Of a stretch of DNA of 64,000 nucleotides, positions 60,372 through 64,000 are shown piece after piece. The notes beneath the pieces are model-generated. The model saw only the letters and a list, made by a program, of their open reading frames with translations. It was not told the origin of the DNA and did no database searches. Both the position numbers and the translations under genes were made by a program. This stretch comes from Pseudomonas sp. Irchel s3h14 (GTDB lineage: Bacteria; Pseudomonadota; Gammaproteobacteria; Pseudomonadales; Pseudomonadaceae): contig NZ_FYDJ01000005.1 in assembly GCF_900187425.1 (NCBI RefSeq), positions 124,001 through 188,000 on the forward strand, written 5' to 3'. Position 1 is the first letter of the stretch. The number at the start of each line of letters is the position of its first letter.

Positions 60372-60618
60372 TGGACATTTCCCGCAACACCTCGGTGGCT
60401 GACTTAGAGTCAGCAATATCGAATTCACCGAGGTCCTCCAGCGTGATGCCCAGCATCTTCGAAACAAGCATGTCTTCCAGATCAGCTTCGTTTTTGACGA
60501 CAGCCTGCGCGGCGCTGATGTCTTTGCGCTTGAGACGCTTGATAGGCAGCTTCGAGATCGTCTCGCCGCTGGCACTCTTGAAAGGGAATTTGAGGGTGAA
60601 GCTGATTGTTTCGGCCAT
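60304..60618 (-). CDS. Tail assembly chaperone gpE, proximal set
   Basis: A 104-residue protein: ETISFTLKFPFKSASGETIS then LPIKRLKRKDISAAQAVVKN and LVSKMLGITLEDLGEFDIAD. This is the phage tail assembly chaperone (gp41/gpE type). Same position relative to tube and tape as in the distal set, but plus-strand morons separate it from the tube gene. Confidence 0.85.
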   Translation of the reverse strand: MAETISFTLKFPFKSASGETISKLPIKRLKRKDISAAQAVVKNEADLEDMLVSKMLGITLEDLGEFDIADSKSATEVLREMSNGGDLAAVLGRSAAARPEDAAV

Positions 60619-60692
60619 CTTTGTTGCTCCAGGTTGTCGGTCTGATCGACTGCTCTAAATGAGCCCTGAGCATCGCACCCGGTCGTGGTGCT

Positions 60693-60714
60693 GGCTTTTA
60701 ATCGAGTTTAAAGA
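60693..60714 (+). promoter_or_regulatory. Moron control repeat, copy B
   Basis: Identical 22 bases to 54360-54381, again just after a hairpin (GCACC/GGTGC) and 57 bases before a plus-strand gene start. Confidence 0.7.
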
Positions 60715-60770
60715 GAAGCTCTATGCCCCTCAAAAGGGGGCAATCCAATGAGAAACTGCAAGGAGCCGAT

Positions 60771-61088
60771 ATGGCAGAGCAGGGAAAAAACATAGAGCGC
60801 TTCGACAAGCTGTGTCACCAAATCATGCAGGCGCTTGTTGATAATTGTCCTATAGAAATGAAGCTGACAGCTGGGACTTTCGGACTACAGCAACGTGATA
60901 GGAATGACCAATACGCTCAACTGACGAATGATGAAGTGTTCATGTATGCGGCCCTAAGATGGTTGGCAGATGAGCAAGTCATTCGCCGAATAGTGGACGG
61001 AAAAAACAGTTATGTAGGTCATGTCATTACGATCAAAGGGCTAGAGCTACGTAATGCCGTGCCCGCAAGTTTAAAGCCCCGCATATAG
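60771..61088 (+). CDS. Moron: small hypothetical protein
   Basis: A 105-residue soluble protein with AAGGAG six bases before the ATG at 60771. Sequence IERFDKLCHQIMQALVDNCP then IEMKLTAGTFGLQQRDRNDQ and LTNDEVFMYAALRWLADEQV (a winged-helix-like run), ending HVITIKGLELRNAVPASLK. The pattern helix-helix-strand with final VITIKGLE resembles small winged-helix (YjcQ-like) phage proteins. It has its own promoter region and terminator. Confidence 0.6.
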   Translation: MAEQGKNIERFDKLCHQIMQALVDNCPIEMKLTAGTFGLQQRDRNDQYAQLTNDEVFMYAALRWLADEQVIRRIVDGKNSYVGHVITIKGLELRNAVPASLKPRI

Positions 61089-61108
61089 CGTAATGCTGTT
61101 CATTTAAG

Positions 61109-61148
61109 GAAAAAACGCCGCTTACCCGATTGGCAAGTGGCGTTTTTC
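61109..61148 (+). terminator. Terminator and repeat segment, copy 1
   Basis: AACGCC-G-CTT/AAG-T-GGCGTT hairpin followed by TTTTTCTTGG. The following CTCACCAAAGAACCAAAAAC to CAGTCAGCGGCTTAAATGAG recurs after the next moron (copy 2). Confidence 0.75.
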
Positions 61149-61307
61149 TTGGACCTCACCAAAGAACCAAAAACCAAAATCTCTCAGTCAGCGGCTTAAA
61201 TGAGCTGCATTAGGCCATTGTGTCGGGCTTTTTCGTTGTGGTTGATCGAATTCATAAATAGGATGGGTTGCGGCCATCTGATGCCGCGTAATTTTAGGGA
61301 CGAAAAG

Positions 61308-61841
61308 ATGGAATTTTCCGGCAAAGATCAGTTGCTTTTTACACTGCTCACTGACATTCATAAGGCGCTAAAAATTAAGGATTCTGTTGACGCAGACTTT
61401 ATCCAGCGCATGATTAACGGTGGGGAAGGATGGGCGTTAGCGCATGCTTACCCGCAGATGTTCCTTCGTGAGGAAACACCGGAGAACGTCAAATATGTGA
61501 TGGATGTGTTAGATCTGTGGCAACTCCTTGAACTCGGCTATGAAAACCTGACAGAGTCGGAACGCGCTCAGTTGGATTTCTCAGCAGGCGATGTGGTATT
61601 CCCTGGTTTCGACGGCAACAATGAGAGTGAGCTGCTTTCTATTGCACGTGTCCTCACCGAGGATCTTGGCAAATGGGCGCACTTCAAGGGCAGGATCAAA
61701 AATTCGCATATGCCTACAACAGGTCTTTATGAGCGCATGCTTGAAGAGCTGTCAAAACAACGCGAACCCTACTCGTATGAGCTAACCCTCGATCAGTTGC
61801 AGGCGGTTTTGCGGTCACGAACTCATCCAAGCAACCGGTGA
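61308..61841 (+). CDS. Moron: YfbU-family protein
   Basis: A 177-residue protein resembling E. coli YfbU: KDQLLFTLLTDIHKALKIKD then FIQRMINGGEGWALAHAYPQ, YVMDVLDLWQLLELGYENLT, and VVFPGFDGNNESELLSIARV with THFxxx-like GKWAHFKGRIKNSHMPT (compare YfbU [20 protein letters not shown] and RYTHFDAG). Length fits (164 in E. coli). YfbU has no settled function. ATG 61308 is chosen over the upstream frame start 61200 because the latter reads through a repeat. It is flanked by near-copies of one terminator block. Confidence 0.7.
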   Translation: MEFSGKDQLLFTLLTDIHKALKIKDSVDADFIQRMINGGEGWALAHAYPQMFLREETPENVKYVMDVLDLWQLLELGYENLTESERAQLDFSAGDVVFPGFDGNNESELLSIARVLTEDLGKWAHFKGRIKNSHMPTTGLYERMLEELSKQREPYSYELTLDQLQAVLRSRTHPSNR

Positions 61842-61921
61842 ATGTGCGTTTGACGCTGCCTTGCAGGTAGCGTCTCATCAAGCGCTCAAGAACCTGCATA
61901 TCCGGCTAATGCCACTCACTT

Positions 61922-61963
61922 AAAAAAACGCCGCGTCCCCCTAACGGGAAAGCGGCGTTTTTC
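61922..61963 (+). terminator. Terminator and repeat segment, copy 2
   Basis: AACGCCGC/GCGGCGTT hairpin followed by TTTTTCTTGG, then TTACCAAAGAGCCAAAAGCC and TCAGTCAGCGGCTCAAGTGA, matching copy 1 at 61109-61205 with scattered changes. Confidence 0.8.
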
Positions 61964-62080
61964 TTGGGCTTTACCAAAGAGCCAAAAGCCAAGCTTTTCA
62001 GTCAGCGGCTCAAGTGAGCAGTATTACGCATATAGCGGGGTTTCTTTTTTTATGGGTTTGACCAATCCCTGCTGACTGAG

Positions 62081-62605
62081 TCACGCCTGCCCGATGTTCT
62101 GCCTGTACTTGGAAAGCTGATCCTCACCGCCCACGCGGAAGATGTTGGCCAGGTAATCCAGCAAAACCACCTCTTGCCCATCGAGCACCTGACGAACATA
62201 CGTCGCCGAAAATGGGGTCTCGTACTTGGTCGGGTCTCGCGGCTTGTGATTGCCCAGCTGATACTCCTTGCCGGTGATGGTCATCATCGTGACCAACGCG
62301 ATCTCGTCAACCAGGCCGCCGTTGTTGAAGACCTGGACGTTGGAGCGGCACTGCAACTGGACGCTTTTGAATGGCGTGACCAGCTTGACTGCGGCGTCGT
62401 AGTACATGCTGTTCCAGGTGATCTTGCCTTCCAGTTTATCGATCCCGTCAGGCAGCTCGATCAAGCCAACCATGCCCAGCCCTTGAAAGTCGCTGGTCAC
62501 GGTTTTGATCGAGCCCAGGTCGATCTCTTCAGCGCGGCCGAAGAAGCTCGCGCCATCAAGATAGATCGCGGCGTTGGAAACGCGGTGTGCACTAAAGCCT
62601 GCCAT
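62081..62605 (-). CDS. Major tail tube protein, proximal set
   Basis: A 174-residue tube protein: HRVSNAAIYLDGASFFGRAE then EIDLGSIKTVTSDFQGLGMV and MMTITGKEYQLGNHKPRDPT. It abuts the sheath stop. Sequence differs widely from the distal tube at 47644, so the two sets would build separate tails. Confidence 0.9.
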   Translation of the reverse strand: MAGFSAHRVSNAAIYLDGASFFGRAEEIDLGSIKTVTSDFQGLGMVGLIELPDGIDKLEGKITWNSMYYDAAVKLVTPFKSVQLQCRSNVQVFNNGGLVDEIALVTMMTITGKEYQLGNHKPRDPTKYETPFSATYVRQVLDGQEVVLLDYLANIFRVGGEDQLSKYRQNIGQA

Positions 62606-64000
62606 TTATGCGGCTCCCAGGTTGACCAGGTATTCCCCGGTGATTTCAGTTTCAAAGGTGCCACGCTCAAATGGCAACGGCACAGTCAGCTTGTAATTGA
62701 ACAGGGCATGGCCCAATTCCAGCTCTGTCTGCGGGTTACGTGCAGGGTCATACCAGCACTCGCCACCGACCAACGCCCCGTCGATGGTCAGCTTGCGCAG
62801 GAACGAGTTGACGCTTTCCGTGATGCTGTCGATCAGCGAGCTGATGATGGGCATGTCCACGAACTGCAGCGAGCTGTAACGAATCGACTCGTCCACCACG
62901 TCCTTGGTGCGCCGCACGTTTTCGAAGTTGCGCATGTGCGTCACGGTCGGCCAGGCAGCGGTTCGGTTGCCCCACAAGCGCAGGCCGGTACCGAACGAAT
63001 TGAAGACCGTAGTAATGCCATTTTCGTTGAGCAGGTTGACCTCGCTGCCCGCGTCATCCACCCGAGCGGTCAATGGCCGCTCCAGACCGATCACGCCCAT
63101 CAGTTCCTGGTTGGAACTGCTCCACCAGTAACCCTTGTCGTTGTCGACTTTAGCCCGCAGACCTGCAGCGCGGATCGACAGCGGCTGCAGACGCTCACCA
63201 TCAGTTGCAGCGTCGTACACTTTGACGTGCGGGTAGCACAGACGCACGCGGTCGCTGCTGGTGTTGAAGTTGATACTGCCAGCCGGCCCGCGCCCGGAGA
63301 TCACCTGTTGCACCGTGGTGCCAATAGGCGCGTCGATGTAGGCGACACCGCCTACATTGATAGCCTCGGCGGCCAATTCGACACCCACCGAGTTCAAGGT
63401 ACTGAAGCCTGGCGCGATGAAAATCTTCGCAAAGAAACCCAGCGTGTTGTAGCTGTCCTGGAAGGCCTTCAAACCCGTGCGACGTCCGGCGACGGTGATA
63501 CCGCCGATGATGTCGGCAGGTGTAACTTTGCTCGGGTCGGCGTGGGTATAGCTGGCTTTCACCTGGCCGTTGGCTGGAATGGCTCCCGTCGCCAGGCGCT
63601 TCACCCGACCGGTGAGCAGGGTCACCGTGTAGTCGGTGTCGAGTGCGTACGGGGTAGCACCGTCAGCGGACTTCAGCTGCAGAAGTTGTAACGCTCCGTG
63701 CTCCAGCTGCAGCAGGTCGTTATCCCCAAACTGTTTCACCTGGTCAGCGACATTGGTGCGGTGAACCGCTGGATCAAGCACGTTGATCACCAGCACCGTG
63801 CCGGTGCCGAAATCATAGATGCCCTCCAGCGCTTCGGGAATGCTGAAGCCGGTGAGGTGTGAGCCGAACTGAGCCGCGTCCTTATCGTTCAAGGACAAGG
63901 TCAGCTCATTGACCGGACCGATAGGCGCTGTGCCGACCAGGGCAATCACCGCCGACTTGACCACCCGAATGGCCCGAGGGCCGCGCTCGACCTCGGTGGT
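62606..64000 (-). CDS. Tail sheath protein, proximal set (5' end outside window)
   Basis: At least 464 codons. The frame stays open to the right edge and reads TTEVERGPRAIRVVKSAVIA LVGTAPIG, the usual sheath N-terminus, so the start lies beyond 64000; the GTG at 63964 is internal. The C-terminal motif GLRLWGNRTAAWPTVTHMRN matches the distal sheath. Larger than the distal sheath (391), with extra sequence at about residues 90-190, as in Mu-like and some tailocin sheaths. Confidence 0.92.
   Translation of the reverse strand, partial: TTEVERGPRAIRVVKSAVIALVGTAPIGPVNELTLSLNDKDAAQFGSHLTGFSIPEALEGIYDFGTGTVLVINVLDPAVHRTNVADQVKQFGDNDLLQLEHGALQLLQLKSADGATPYALDTDYTVTLLTGRVKRLATGAIPANGQVKASYTHADPSKVTPADIIGGITVAGRRTGLKAFQDSYNTLGFFAKIFIAPGFSTLNSVGVELAAEAINVGGVAYIDAPIGTTVQQVISGRGPAGSINFNTSSDRVRLCYPHVKVYDAATDGERLQPLSIRAAGLRAKVDNDKGYWWSSSNQELMGVIGLERPLTARVDDAGSEVNLLNENGITTVFNSFGTGLRLWGNRTAAWPTVTHMRNFENVRRTKDVVDESIRYSSLQFVDMPIISSLIDSITESVNSFLRKLTIDGALVGGECWYDPARNPQTELELGHALFNYKLTVPLPFERGTFETEITGEYLVNLGAA

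Noticed and set aside
62174..63691. 505-codon plus-strand frame over tube and sheath genes
   Set aside because: Antisense shadow spanning two real genes on the other strand.

Overview
The window looks like chromosomal DNA of a fluorescens-group Pseudomonas. The evidence is uvrB next to an aromatic aminotransferase and tRNA-Asn, the GTGGGAGCGGGCTTGCTCGC-type REP doublet, a copABCD operon, and many small proteins of the kind seen only in pseudomonads. It falls into two parts: ordinary chromosome (1 to about 31.4 kb), and a foreign region (about 31.4 kb to the right edge) made of a compositionally AT-rich defence/cargo island followed by two contractile-tail gene sets.

Left part. In order: uvrB (partial), an aspartate/aromatic aminotransferase, a REPIN, tRNA-Asn(GTT), an RND efflux module (adaptor-pump operon, TetR repressor, divergent outer-membrane channel) with two copies of one inverted repeat that is probably the TetR operator, and an orphan BECR-like toxin-domain remnant. 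Then come an NCS2 purine permease, an arylamine N-acetyltransferase, exonuclease III (xthA), a GNAT remnant, a glycine-rich secreted protein, a DUF1254 protein, a Cache-GGDEF diguanylate cyclase, and a class II aldolase. A deletion scar follows, joining a beheaded HAD gene to a beheaded LysR gene. Next are a MptE/DUF115-like protein, two divergent L,D-transpeptidases, copABCD with a CopR-type box, and a PheC-like periplasmic protein. Last is a cluster of small genes: a highly structured RNA leader before a DUF3077-like gene, a YafO-type toxin with an unusual 48-codon partner, and a cupin gene.

Foreign part, left half (31.4-41.2 kb). It starts at a cut-off 5' end of dusA (24 codons, then foreign DNA), a known integration target. 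It also contains the 3' half of a tRNA-Gly(CCC) gene, a second att-like scar. Cargo: a DUF2971 protein, a KAP-family NTPase, a secreted HExxH protein, a two-gene PARIS-like phage-defence pair (AAA/ABC ATPase plus DUF4435/TOPRIM effector with ATGA overlap), a multiply frameshifted DNA adenine methylase and a two-TM protein. No integrase is visible inside the window.

Foreign part, right half (41.2-64 kb, all tail genes on the minus strand). Read in the direction of transcription (right to left): sheath', tube', E', tape measure', U', X', D', then spike V, W, J, I, tail fibre, Tfa, a second partial fibre plus second Tfa, then sheath, tube, E, tape measure, U, X, D, GH19 endolysin and Rz/Rz1. The order V to endolysin is that of an R-type pyocin (P2-like). 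The extra upstream sheath-to-D block is the end of a second such unit that continues beyond the window. No capsid, portal or terminase gene is seen here, so tandem tailocins are as likely as prophage. Plus-strand moron genes, each with its own repeated control DNA, interrupt the cluster.
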